Translations under genes and position numbers: made by a program
The notes under the pieces: generated by a model
Seen by the model: only the letters and a program-made list of their open reading frames with translations
What the model was told of the DNA's origin: nothing
The model's database searches: none
Shown here: in pieces, positions 55,202-64,000 of the stretch
Position numbering within the stretch: the first letter of the stretch is position 1
Layout of the letters: each line of letters opens with the position of its first letter
NCBI GenBank assembly: GCA_020466095.1
Contig: CM035806.1
Location: forward strand, 94,387,392 to 94,451,391
Length of the DNA: 64,000 nt
Direction: 5' to 3'
From: Chlorops oryzae
Taxonomy: Eukaryota; Arthropoda; Insecta; Diptera; Chloropidae

Positions 55202-56163
55202 TAAAGCACCTCTCCATGTCATCAGAAAACTACAACATAGCGTGGGAAATAGTAACAAGTCGTTACGACAACAAACGACTTCTAGTGACAGAATTAATGA
55301 ACAAATTTTTGTCACAGCCTAACGCGACATCAGAGTCTGCAGCAGCATTAAAAGAGTTGCATGACATCATAATCGAATGCATGCATGGACTGAAAGCGCA
55401 AGGCATTTCAGTAGAAGAATGGGACATCTTGGTAGCGCACCTTCTAATCAAGAAGCTTGACCGAAATACTCATTCAGCGTTCGAACAAGCATTAGTTGAC
55501 AACAAGAACCCAGTAAAGCTTGAGTCAGTTTTAAAGTTTTTGGAACACCGGTTTCAATCTTTAGAGGCGCTTGGAAAGGGATGCAAAACTTCATCAACAA
55601 AAACATCAGGTTCGGCAGTAAACGCAAGGCCCGGAATTTCCAAATGCAAGGTTTGCAATGGGGACAACCATCAACTCTATGCGTGCGGCAAATTCAAGGA
55701 AGACACATTGACCAACAAATGGCAATGGATAAGGAAGCTGAAAATATGCAGCAATTGTCTCAAGTTGGGTCACAAAGCAGTTGAATGCAAATCTGGTCAC
55801 TGCAAACAATGCGAGAAGAAACATCATACCGTACTTCACCCGAACGGTCCAAATCAACAAGAGACTCGACTTAGCAGTCAACCCAGCAATGAATGCAGCA
55901 ATCAGTCAACAAATACAGGCTCAGCCAGCTTACTTTCAGGAGATACAACCAACAAGTATGTTCTACTTGGCACAGCGCGTGTTGTACTCACAGCAACCAA
56001 CAAGCAACAAATCGAATGTCGAGCAATTCTTGATTCTGGATCGCAAATTAACGTCGTAACTGAAAAATTAATCAAAAAATTAAACGCGCAGACCAAGGCA
56101 ACAAATTTGCAAATTGAAGGAATCGGAAAAAATCAAAAAGCTCACGGCATCGAGTCAACTTAA
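55177..56163 (+). pseudogene. roo-like BEL gag C-terminus and protease start
   Basis: KHLSMSSENYNIAWEIVTSR and YDNKRLL continue the capsid. Zinc knuckles are CKVCNGDNHQLYAC and CSNCLKLGHKAVEC with CKQCEKKHHTVLH after. The protease begins with VLLGTARVVL and AILDSGSQINVVTEKLIKKL, the D-S-G active site of peptidase A17, near residue 282. The frame stops at 56163 and the rest of pol continues in another frame from about 56165. Confidence 0.85.
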
Positions 56164-56198
56164 AGGTTCAGTCTCGCATTGGCAGATTCACGGCAGCA

Positions 56199-59100
56199 GT
56201 GGAAGCGCATGTGTTGCCACAAATTGTTTCAAGACAACCAAGTCAAGAAATTAACACGTCGAACTGGAACTTGCCAAATAACATAGAATTAGCTGATCCA
56301 GACTTCGCTAGTCCGAATAAGATAGACTTATTATTGGGAGCAGAATTCTATCATCAAATATTGTGTGCGGGGAAAATATCTATTGGAAAAAATCTTCCAA
56401 CATTGCAAAACAGCGTGTTCGGGTGGATCATAGCAGGGAAGGTTCAACAGCCGGAGGAGTCAACAGCTGTCTGTGGCATTTGCTCTGAAAATGATCTGGA
56501 AGAAGCAATAGCAAAATTCTGGAAACATGAGGAAACTCCTGAAGTATGCAACACAATGACAGTGGAGGAGAAACTGTGTGAAGAACACTTCACACTAAAT
56601 ACAACCAAAACGGAAACGGGTCGCTTAATAGTCAGACTACCATTTGCTGGCGACATTGGCATGTTGGGCGACTCAAAAGGGCTAGCTTTCAATCGGCTAA
56701 TGGCATTAGAAAGACGTTTATCGAAAAACCACGACATTCGAAGCGAATACGTTGCGTTTATGGAGCAATATGAAAAACTAGGTCACATGACCGAAATCAA
56801 CCCTAAAAGTATAGAAAAACCACATTATTTCATACCTCACCACTGCATATTGCGTCCAGAAAGTACAAGCACTAAATTGAGAGTTGTGTTTGATGCGTCG
56901 GCCAAAACCACTTCGGGAATATCTCTTAATGAACTAATGCACACAGGCAGAACAGTGCAAAGCGAACTCTTTGCCATATTGCTTCGCTTCAGACTGCCTA
57001 GGTTTGTGTTTAAAACGGATATTGAGAAAATGTACCGTCAAATTTTGGTACATAAAGACGACAGAATGCTACAGTTAATCATATGGAGAAACGACACAAG
57101 TCAACCAGTGAAGTATTTTCAATTGAACACAGTCACGTATGGAACAAGAGCTGCTCCCTATTTGGCTACACGGTGCTTAGTAAAGTTAGCAGAGGAAAAC
57201 AAGGATAGCGCGCCTGCAGGATCAACAGCTTTGAAACACAATTTCTACGTTGATGATGGATTGGCGGGGGCAGATTCAATAAAGGAAGCTATTGAAATTC
57301 AAAATCAATTAACGACAATACTTCAAAAAGCAGGGATGAATCCAAAAAAATGGAGTGCAAATTGCTCCAGACTGATGCAAGGAGTCGCTATTGAAGACCA
57401 AGAAATAAATTTCGACTTCGACAACCACTCTAATGAATCCATCAAAACGTTAGGACTACGATGGCTGCCCACAACAGATGAATTTGGGATAAAAGTTGCA
57501 GTCAATGCTGAAACTCGCATAACAAAGCGGCAAGTAACATCGGAGCTGGCAAGAATCTTTGACCCACTCGGACTAGTTGCCCCAGTAGTGGTAAAAGCCA
57601 AAATATTTATCCAACAGTTATGGGGTCTTCAACTTGATTGGGATACAGTCATTCCACCAGAGCTTCACACACAATGGTCAAGCTTTCGAACAAACCTGCA
57701 AGCACTCAACAACGTGAAAATTCCTCGGCACATTTTTAACCATCAGGAAAAAACATCGTTCCAATTGCACGCCTTTTCAGATGCTTCCGAAAGAGCATAT
57801 GGCGCATGCATCTACATAAGAGCAATAAAAATCGACAAAAGCGTTATGATTCGGCTTTTATGCTCCAAAAATCGTGTTGCTCCGTTGAAAACATTAACAA
57901 TACCACGTTTGGAACTTTGTGCAGCCGTGTTGGCAACAGAACTTATGACACGAGTGAAAACTGATTTAAACATCCAAGATGCAGCAACGTACTACTGGTC
58001 AGACTCGCAGATAGTATTATCCTGGATTAATCAAAAGTCAGCAACCTTTCAAGCGTTTGTTGCTCATCGCATCGGAAAAATACAACAACTATCGAATCCA
58101 GATCAATGGCAGTATGTGCCCTCAAAACACAATCCAGCGGACGTACTTTCACGTGGCATTAACCCGCAAGAGCTTGCAACCACACATTTATGGTTTTATG
58201 GACCTATGTTTCTTTATCAAGGTCAAGAGGTATGGACAGCACCACTTCAGAAGGAATCAATCGAGAAAACGTCACTGGAAAGAAAACAAAACACAAAAAC
58301 TGTTGCAATTTCAATCCAAGCACTACCTTTGATTCATACAATCAATGCAAAAAATAATTTCCGCACCTTGCAACGGATTATATGCTACATTTTGCGCTTC
58401 ACACAGAATCCAAGACAAATTAGATCTTGTCGACCAGAAACTTTGCAACTATCACCATCAGAACTAAATACGTCACTGAAATACATCGTTAAGGAAATTC
58501 AAAGAATTGAGTTTAGGGATACGCTCAAAATTCTGAGCAAGGGCGATCAGCTACCCAACTCTCATAATCTAAGCTCTCTGTCTCCATTCCTTGATGAGGA
58601 AGGACTCTTGAGAGTGGGAGGAAGAATGAGTTGCTCTTCTCTTAACTACGACACAAAACATCAGCTAATACTACCGTACAATGATCCAACAGTTAAGTTA
58701 TTGATGGAGGCACTCCATCAAGAAAACCTTCACTGTACAGCACAAACGCTTATGAACATAATACGTCAACGATTCTGGCCCATAAAAGTAAAACAAATGA
58801 CAAGATCCATCGTAAATCATTGCATCAGATGCAGAAGAGCAAGACCAATTTTATATAATCAAATCATGGGACAATTGCCAGCTGCACGCGTGGAGCCAGC
58901 TAGACCCTTTTTAACTACAGGAGTGGATTACTGTGGACCTTTTAAAATCCATTTCAACATAAGAGGGAAGCACCCTCAAAAGGCATACGTCGCCATCTTC
59001 TGCTGCTTCGTCACAAAGGCGGTGCATTTGGAGTTGGTGTCCAATCTGTCAACAGAAGCGTTTATTGGAGCACTGAAACGTTTCACAGCCCTAAGAGGAC

Positions 59101-59738
59101 ACTGCAAGACCATGTATAGCGACAACGCAACGAATTTTGTTGGCGCTCGAAATTTAATTCAGGAAGCAGTCCTATCGCCTGACGCACAAGAAAAGATAAT
59201 GAAGACCTGTAGCATGAAGGGAATCGAATTCCGTTTCATTCCTCCCAGAGCTCCTCATTTTGGCGGACTGTGGGAAGCAGCCGTCAAGTCAGCGAAACAT
59301 CTCTTGATTAGAAGTACAGAAGCAGCATCATTGACAGATGAACAACTACGCACTGCGATCGCCGAAATTGGAGCCATATTAAATTCCCGACCACTTACAC
59401 CAATGTCCAACGATCCTAATGATTTAAACGCCTTAACACCAGGACATTTCTTGATTGGAGAGCCGATGATATCAACAGTTGATGAAAAAATAGCCCAATC
59501 ATCAAGCACGCTACAAACCCATTGGAAAAGAGTCACTCAAATAAAAAACGAATTCTGGGATCGGTGGAGAAAGGAGTATCTGGCGGACTTACAGCAAAAA
59601 CATAAGTGGAAGGGACCAGTAACCAATATACATGAAGGCACGATGGTCATATTGAAAGAAGAAATCTTCCCGCACTCCAGTGGCCATTGGGACGAATTAT
59701 CAAAGTATACCGAGGAGAAGATGACGTGGTTAGAGTAG
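56199..59738 (+). CDS. roo-like BEL pol: RT, RNase H and integrase
   Basis: 1179 residues without a stop. After LLLGAEFYHQILCAGKISIG come the RT palm (RFVFKTDIEKMYRQILVHKD), motif B (VTYGTRAAPYLATRC) and an intact YVDD box (NFYVDDGLAGAD, residue about 349). RNase H is HAFSDASERAYGACIY and YYWSDSQIVLSW. Integrase has the zinc region (ENLHCTAQTL, CIRCRRAR) and catalytic residues in GVDYCGP (D909), YSDNATNF (D974) and HFGGLWEAAV (E1025). The C-terminal DUF5641 block (FWDRWRKEYLADLQQKHKWK) is cut by a frame change near 59665. The catalytic residues are intact, unlike in the arm copies. The listed start is the first usable codon of the frame; translation really begins in gag. Confidence 0.9.
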   Translation: MEAHVLPQIVSRQPSQEINTSNWNLPNNIELADPDFASPNKIDLLLGAEFYHQILCAGKISIGKNLPTLQNSVFGWIIAGKVQQPEESTAVCGICSENDLEEAIAKFWKHEETPEVCNTMTVEEKLCEEHFTLNTTKTETGRLIVRLPFAGDIGMLGDSKGLAFNRLMALERRLSKNHDIRSEYVAFMEQYEKLGHMTEINPKSIEKPHYFIPHHCILRPESTSTKLRVVFDASAKTTSGISLNELMHTGRTVQSELFAILLRFRLPRFVFKTDIEKMYRQILVHKDDRMLQLIIWRNDTSQPVKYFQLNTVTYGTRAAPYLATRCLVKLAEENKDSAPAGSTALKHNFYVDDGLAGADSIKEAIEIQNQLTTILQKAGMNPKKWSANCSRLMQGVAIEDQEINFDFDNHSNESIKTLGLRWLPTTDEFGIKVAVNAETRITKRQVTSELARIFDPLGLVAPVVVKAKIFIQQLWGLQLDWDTVIPPELHTQWSSFRTNLQALNNVKIPRHIFNHQEKTSFQLHAFSDASERAYGACIYIRAIKIDKSVMIRLLCSKNRVAPLKTLTIPRLELCAAVLATELMTRVKTDLNIQDAATYYWSDSQIVLSWINQKSATFQAFVAHRIGKIQQLSNPDQWQYVPSKHNPADVLSRGINPQELATTHLWFYGPMFLYQGQEVWTAPLQKESIEKTSLERKQNTKTVAISIQALPLIHTINAKNNFRTLQRIICYILRFTQNPRQIRSCRPETLQLSPSELNTSLKYIVKEIQRIEFRDTLKILSKGDQLPNSHNLSSLSPFLDEEGLLRVGGRMSCSSLNYDTKHQLILPYNDPTVKLLMEALHQENLHCTAQTLMNIIRQRFWPIKVKQMTRSIVNHCIRCRRARPILYNQIMGQLPAARVEPARPFLTTGVDYCGPFKIHFNIRGKHPQKAYVAIFCCFVTKAVHLELVSNLSTEAFIGALKRFTALRGHCKTMYSDNATNFVGARNLIQEAVLSPDAQEKIMKTCSMKGIEFRFIPPRAPHFGGLWEAAVKSAKHLLIRSTEAASLTDEQLRTAIAEIGAILNSRPLTPMSNDPNDLNALTPGHFLIGEPMISTVDEKIAQSSSTLQTHWKRVTQIKNEFWDRWRKEYLADLQQKHKWKGPVTNIHEGTMVILKEEIFPHSSGHWDELSKYTEEKMTWLE

Positions 59739-61252
59739 TGGACGTCAAAACTGAAAAGGGAATTTTCAAACGCGCCATTCATCGCTTAGCTCCACTATTT
59801 CTAGAAAAAAAAGTAGACGGAGAAATCAATCCTTCAATTTTAAATGAAGAAGAACAAAGGGATGCTCATTCACAGGAACAAGCAACGTCCCTTCTCATCA
59901 GCATCCCATTAGATCAAATCAAGAGCACTAGCAGTATGTACAAGGAAGCAACGCCTGCCAAACGTTCCCGGCTAAGCTCAAATTTAGTATGCACAATTAT
60001 CACATTGCTACTTCTACCGCTTGCCTTTTGCAATCAGATAAACATAACGCATCTACCAAACAGTCCCGGAATCCATTTTGACGAAATTGGTCAAGTCAAA
60101 TTAATTGTGACAACGTGGAAAATAATTGTATATTTTGATTTAGAGCCATTCAAAAGGGATGTAACACTTTTGACTTCTGGAATATCTGAATTGATGGACA
60201 CTTGCGCAAAAAATGGAAATCATCCACCTTGTGATCTGATGTTAAAACATCTTAAACGAATAGAAAATGATTTAGAGTCAGGATTCGAAATTCTATCCAA
60301 AAGAAAAAAACGGGGTGCTGTCGACATAATTGGGAATGTAGCTAATTCGCTATTTGGAGTACTTGATTCAAACTACGAGAAGCAAATGTCTAAAACGATC
60401 GCACACATTCAAGGCAATGAAGAACACTTGGTAAAACTCTTAAAAAATCAAACCTCGCTCGTGGACTCAACGATTAACATTATAAAACAGGACCAAACAA
60501 ATATTAAAATTAAATTTAATGAAATAGATACACGGCTAAACACAATTGGTGAACAGCTCGGAGCAGGCATGATTCATTCAATTCAAGCAATAATGAGCCT
60601 GTGCATCCAGCTACTAGCATTATCATCATCCCTTTTGCAAACGCGATCGTCAATTCTTGATATCTTAATTGATAGCCACCATGAAAAAGTGAACCCGTAT
60701 GTTCTTACTCCTCACCAGCTTTCTGAAGAAATTGGAAAAATCAGAATGCACCTTCCATCGCATCTTCAGTTACCTGCTATGCAAGATAACATTTTACAGT
60801 TTTACAAACTAATGGAAATTGATGAAGTAGTCGCACAAAATCACATCATTTTTACCATCAGGCTACCACTTTTGGATCAGCAGGCATTTCATCTGCAATA
60901 CTTAACACCAATCACCGCAAGAATAAATGGCACACTAATATCAATAAAAGTGCCCGAAAGATGGCTAGCGATCAACGATCACAGAGATGAATATTTCACT
61001 ATGACAGACAGCATCATCGAAGGCTGTACACACATAAACAGCAATTTTCTCCTATGCTCCAATATACAATCTACACTTCACAAAAATTCCAACATAAGCA
61101 AATGTGAATTGGACCTCTTTAATCACGAAATAGAGCCTTCGTGTGAGCTGCAAAGCACTAATCAAGAGGTGGTGTGGCACCAGTTATACGACAAAAACAA
61201 ATGGATATACGCCCACCACCCAAGTATTGCGAATGACAACAGTATGCGGTGA
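59687..61252 (+). pseudogene. roo-like envelope-like gene, ectodomain part
   Basis: The frame opens with the end of the integrase C-terminus (MGRIIKVYRGEDDVVRVVDV), then an acidic linker and a hydrophobic signal-like segment (VCTIITLLLLPLAFC, about residues 101-115). At about 60300 a furin-type site KRKKRGA precedes a hydrophobic VDIIGNVANSLFGVL, the arrangement of F-type fusion glycoproteins of insect errantivirus and baculovirus class. The following half is helical, with NGTLISI and NQTSLVD as possible glycosylation sites. The frame ends at 61252 by a base shift. Env would let particles enter cells; no infectivity is shown. Confidence 0.75.
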
Positions 61253-61700
61253 GCAAAGTGACGTCATAGCTTTATCAGGAATTGGTATTCTCGAACTTCA
61301 AGCAGAATGCACACTGAAAGGTGACGACATAACCATTCATGGTCATCAGATTATATCGACAACACGTAAAGGCGGCTACACGTCAATGGGAGTGTTATCT
61401 ACAAATTTTAGCGAGAAACTTGTAGACATCACAGCGTTACTCCCATACGAATCCAAAATTGATGAGCTAACGAAAATTCAACAAAATCTCAAGAGCCAAG
61501 ATTTGAAACTACCAATGGAAGTGCAATCATCTGTCACGCACAGTCTAGGTATAGCATACGGAGCATTGGGCATCGCCGCATGCGTATTACTGTTCGTCAT
61601 CATCAACTACGGCAGGCTAAGATACAAGAGCAGAAGTCGGCAGCTTGCTCCACCAAAACCACCAAGAATGCGGTCAACATTTGATATATCCACAATATGA
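61143..61700 (+). pseudogene. roo-like envelope-like gene, C-terminal part with membrane anchor
   Basis: From about 61210 this frame continues the envelope-like gene (CGEQSDVIALSGIGILELQA). Near 61545-61615 SLGIAYGALGIAACVLLFVI is the membrane anchor, followed by a short basic cytoplasmic tail with a Pro-rich PPKPPRM and a stop at 61698-61700. The first ~20 codons of the frame as listed overlap the preceding frame and are not coding. Confidence 0.75.
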
Positions 61701-61979
61701 CGATTAAAGATGCATCTAGAGGCAAAAGGAGCTAGATTAGATAATTAAATATAAATTTCAAAACCTCACCAAATCTCCTTTGTTAAAAATATTTTAATTC
61801 CATAGAGTCAATTGGACTCACGTTGTAGTCTCTGTAAAAGCTAAAATCAAATGAACAATGGGAAACGGTCTCTCTCGTTTAAAATTGTATATTCAGCAAT
61901 TCATGTGAATCCAGAACAAGCAAATGCATTCAGGGCCGAGTACATGCTTCAAATTTCGAATCTCGAGGCGGGAGTATGT
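61701..61979 (+). other. 3' untranslated region of the roo-like element
   Basis: 280 bp between the envelope stop and the 3' LTR, A/T-rich, ending in a purine-rich stretch CGAGGCGGGAGTATG, the likely polypurine tract. Confidence 0.7.
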
Positions 61980-62436
61980 TGATACTCAACTTAATGTGTT
62001 GTTTTGTTTTATTTATCAAGTATAACTTTCTGCGACGACAGAAGTCGCTCTTGTTTATTTCTTTGTTTGCACTTTCGTTCGTAAGGCCTTGAACGAGCAA
62101 AGCAAAATCGAAGCCCATTGCACTTGCTTGGTACGATCAATTTCTCAATATGCAATCACTGCAATTTTATGTAATTCATTTATAAAAAACAAAATTTGAC
62201 TAAATCAGTATTTTCTACCTTTTTGTACCTTTTTTGCATATTGTTATTAGTATATAAGAACAATTGTGGTTCAATAAAAATGAGTTAACAATCATACTTC
62301 AACAAACTAATTCATGCTCTAGACAGGTACATGCGCTTGGCTAGAATAATTCAAACACCACAATCTTCGTTGTGTTTAGGTTCATGTGCTTAACCACAAA
62401 GGCTTAACAGCCCACATTAGACTTAAGGTCTAATCA
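61980..62436 (+). repeat. 3' LTR of the roo-like element
   Basis: Direct copy of 53674-54130, 457 bp, with no differences seen by eye. It supplies the poly-A signal. Confidence 0.9.
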
Positions 62437-63108
62437 AAAAAATTTTCTATCCCGTTATTTGAGAAAACCCGTTTTTTCGAAAAATATTTTTATGTCATTG
62501 GATTTTTCGCTATAACACCGCTATTTTTTAATCGTCCGATAGAAAATTTTTTTTTTGCCATTTTCGGAATCTGCGGAAAATTTCACTATAGAATTCAGAT
62601 CTTTGGTTCTTGGAGCATTTCGGTGTAAACTAGTGTAATTGATAATATTTCGTCGGAATTCATTTTTGAAACAAAAAAATGTATTTTGACCGCGCGGTCT
62701 TAATTCATTTTTCGAATGAAATAAGGCCGCAACGAAAAAATGTATTTTGACCGCGCGGTCTTAATTCATTTTTCGAATGAAATAAGGCCGCAACAAAAAA
62801 ATGTATTTTGACCGCGCAGTCTTAATTCATTTTTCGAATGAAATAAGGCCGCAACAAAAAAATGTATTTTGACCGCGCGGTCTTAATTCATTTTTCGAAT
62901 GAAATAAGGCCGCAATGAAAAAATGAATTTTGACCGCGCGGTCTTAATTCATTTTGCGAATGAAATAAGGCCGCAACGAAAAAATGAATTTTGACCGCGA
63001 TAAAACTTTGATTTTTTATCGCGGTCATATTTCATTCGCAAAATGAATTTAGGCCGCGACCAAAAACTTATCGCGGGCTTAATTCACGCGGCCAAAATTC
63101 CATCCACC
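62437..63108. repeat. Right arm of the foldback-like element
   Basis: Longer than the left arm: at least five subrepeat units against three, plus an inner 130 bp (62437-62560) that contains the loop sequence GATAGAAAATTTT on both strands. It ends GGCCAAAATTC before the target duplication. Confidence 0.8.
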
Positions 63109-63117
63109 AGCTACGAC

Positions 63118-63340
63118 ACTGTTATGGCAGCAGCGATCAGTGAGGGCAGAGGCAGCGTTTTCACTATAAAAGATGTTGATCAACCAATGTTCTGGGAGTC
63201 TACGGGAGTCTACGGGAGTCTACGGTAGTCTACAGTCTGGAATCGTCGCTTCAGTCAATCATCGTTAAACTAAATTAAGTTAAAATAATGTATAATTAAA
63301 TAGGGAGTCAATAAAGACTTTAAAAGGCATTCAACGCGTT
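63118..63340 (+). repeat. LTR-like sequence interrupted upstream by the foldback-like element
   Basis: CACTATAAAAG (about 63163) and GTCAATAAAGAC (63307) are spaced like an LTR promoter and poly-A signal. The left part would be 53198-53232 (TGTCACCAGAAACACAGCAG). Both halves join at the 9-bp target duplication. Edges and family are not established. Confidence 0.3.
63199..63236. repeat. 12-bp tandem repeat GGGAGTCTACGG
   Basis: Three to four direct copies of GGGAGTCTACGG with one degenerate unit (GGTAGTCTACAG). Confidence 0.8.
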
Positions 63341-63343
63341 TTC

Positions 63344-63550
63344 TTGGAAAGGACCAGGATCAGAAAGAAAAGTCTTAACAAGAGTACTGACCACGAAGTA
63401 CCTCATTGCTCAAAAGAAGTTGAATCGAAAAATGCATTTGCTACTCAAAATCTACCTGAAAGTGGTGCGGTAAGACATGTTGGTGATATCAGCAATGATA
63501 TTCCGTGTGACATTGCACAAATTGGAAAACCAATAAAGCAGGTTTATTAA
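63344..63550 (+). CDS. Hypothetical exon-like ORF
   Basis: 68 residues (NKSTDHEVPHCSKEVESKNA and SNDIPCDIAQIGKPIKQVY). The D-I-x-Q-x-G-K-P pattern recalls the start of hAT/ZMYM-type transposase proteins, and a donor-like CAG|GTTTAT lies at the end (63539). Together with the MDIRAFF ORF at 52856, on the other side of the foldback element, it might once have been one gene. This is speculative. Confidence 0.25.
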   Translation: MERTRIRKKSLNKSTDHEVPHCSKEVESKNAFATQNLPESGAVRHVGDISNDIPCDIAQIGKPIKQVY

Positions 63551-64000
63551 CCCAGATATCCCAAAATAAAATAACGGGGCCTTCGTAGCGGAATGGTTAA
63601 AGCGATTTAAATGGTTACAGTATTCTGTGGAGAGAGATGCTCCTTTTTGTTTCCTTGCCAACAATTTTTATCACATGGCAGCAAACTGGTTTCTTACAGT
63701 ACGACAGGGTTCAGGAACTGGAAAAATGCCACTGATTCTAAGACTGGGTTTCCTAAACACGACATGTCAATTTCCCATATACAAGCCATGGCATGGCATT
63801 TTCGGCATTCATGTAGTTTTTCATGCTCTCTCTCTCATGTTCGTGCCTCAACCCGATTGAAAAGTGTTCGAAAAAACCGATGTTTAGAAATTAACAGAAT
63901 GTGCGCGTCAGTATGGAAAGAAGTCTAAGGAATTGAGTACTTATTTTATTTTGCAGTTTTACAAATTTTATTTTACAAATATAAAAACGAGCATCTCTTT
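63551..64000. other. Unassigned, with a partial tRNA-like motif
   Basis: TTCGTAGCGGAATGGTTAAAGCG at 63583 resembles an A-box of tRNA-Ser/Leu type, but no B-box follows at the normal distance. The ORFs here have no motifs. It could be a SINE head of which only the first part is preserved. Confidence 0.3.

Larger units (their letters stand above)
53674..62436 (+). mobile_element. Young roo-like BEL/Pao retrotransposon with envelope-like gene, 8.76 kb
   Basis: Two 457-bp LTRs bracket gag, protease, RT, RNase H, integrase and an envelope-like region, all on the plus strand. After the 5' LTR, TGGTGACCCCCGAA (54133-54146) is the likely primer-binding site. GAGGCGGGAG before the 3' LTR is a plausible polypurine tract. 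The flanks are A/T runs, so the target duplication cannot be resolved. Size, LTR length and the presence of env match the Drosophila roo type. It lies inside the inner part of the foldback-like arm. Confidence 0.9.
53233..63108. mobile_element. Foldback-like transposon with long subrepeated arms, split by a BEL/Pao element
   Basis: The left arm (53233-53673) and the right arm (62437-63108) are long inverted repeats. Each is made of tandem ~61-bp subrepeats marked by GACCGCGCGGTC (53399, 53460, 53521 on the left; 62688, 62749, 62871, 62932 on the right, plus a GCAGTC variant near 62810). A 9-bp target duplication AGCTACGAC (53224-53232 and 63109-63117) flanks it, as for FB or Mutator-like elements. 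Excluding the BEL insertion the element is about 1.1 kb, with no coding capacity, so it is non-autonomous. The first eight bases of the two arms match poorly, which leaves the exact TIR ends uncertain. Confidence 0.75.

Noticed and set aside
63583..63660. A tRNA gene
   Set aside because: An A-box-like motif is present, but no B-box at the right distance and no acceptor stem.

Overview
The window is insect nuclear DNA, most likely from a higher (schizophoran) fly, and it is almost entirely transposable elements. It carries BEL/Pao and Ty3/gypsy LTR retrotransposons, LINEs with CR1/jockey-like reverse transcriptase, a LINE 3' end with a matching tRNA-derived SINE, a mariner, hAT transposons, DINE-1/Helentron-type repeats with a GTCY microsatellite, MITEs and a foldback-like element. 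I found no convincing multi-exon host gene, no rRNA, no CRISPR and no prokaryotic gene organisation. The fly assignment is inference from this repertoire.

Layout. 249-11620 is a stack of nested elements: a dead Ty3/gypsy gag-pro, a hAT inside its gag, a 544-bp MITE and a 671-bp solo LTR inside the hAT, then a dead BEL/Pao element split by a LINE, then a DINE-1-like repeat that runs into a 100-N gap (11621-11720). 11721-15540 holds a second, different BEL/Pao copy on the minus strand, followed by AT-rich sequence, a MITE (17229-17939) and DINE-1-like repeats. 19213-26415 is the reverse complement of 11620-249 with several structural differences, and it ends exactly at the second 100-N gap (26416-26515). 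Both ends of the duplicated block coincide with contig ends. The simplest reading is that the middle contig is a second haplotype of the left contig, placed in inverted orientation, rather than a true palindrome.

26516-35800 contains a tandem repeat, a partial MITE copy, remnants of retroelement genes, a decayed full-length mariner (29462-30731), a FLYWCH-like fragment, a full-length SINE with target-site duplication (34901-35147) and two further tRNA-like sequences. 35848-46119 is a complete 10.27-kb Ty3/gypsy element on the minus strand with 2.35-kb LTRs, a 4-bp target duplication, a primer-binding site, a gag that begins with a RING-H2 finger, and a textbook -1 frameshift site between gag and pol. 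It resembles the Ulysses/Osvaldo type, but carries five in-frame stops. 46124-53200 has a decayed tandem array, a LINE (about 47460-49300), a DINE-1-like repeat, a LINE 3' end whose tail matches the SINE, and a short ORF behind TATCGATA motifs.

53233-63108 is a foldback-like element with long inverted repeats built of 61-bp subrepeats and a 9-bp target duplication. An 8.76-kb roo-like BEL/Pao element with gag, pol and an envelope-like gene (53674-62436) is inserted in it. That BEL element has LTRs that look identical, so it is the youngest insertion here, yet its reading frame is broken about four times. In all retroelements the expected logic holds: gag makes the particle, protease matures it, RT/RNase H copies the RNA and integrase inserts the DNA, while hAT and mariner code for cut-and-paste transposases and the MITEs, SINE and DINE-1-like repeats borrow enzymes in trans.
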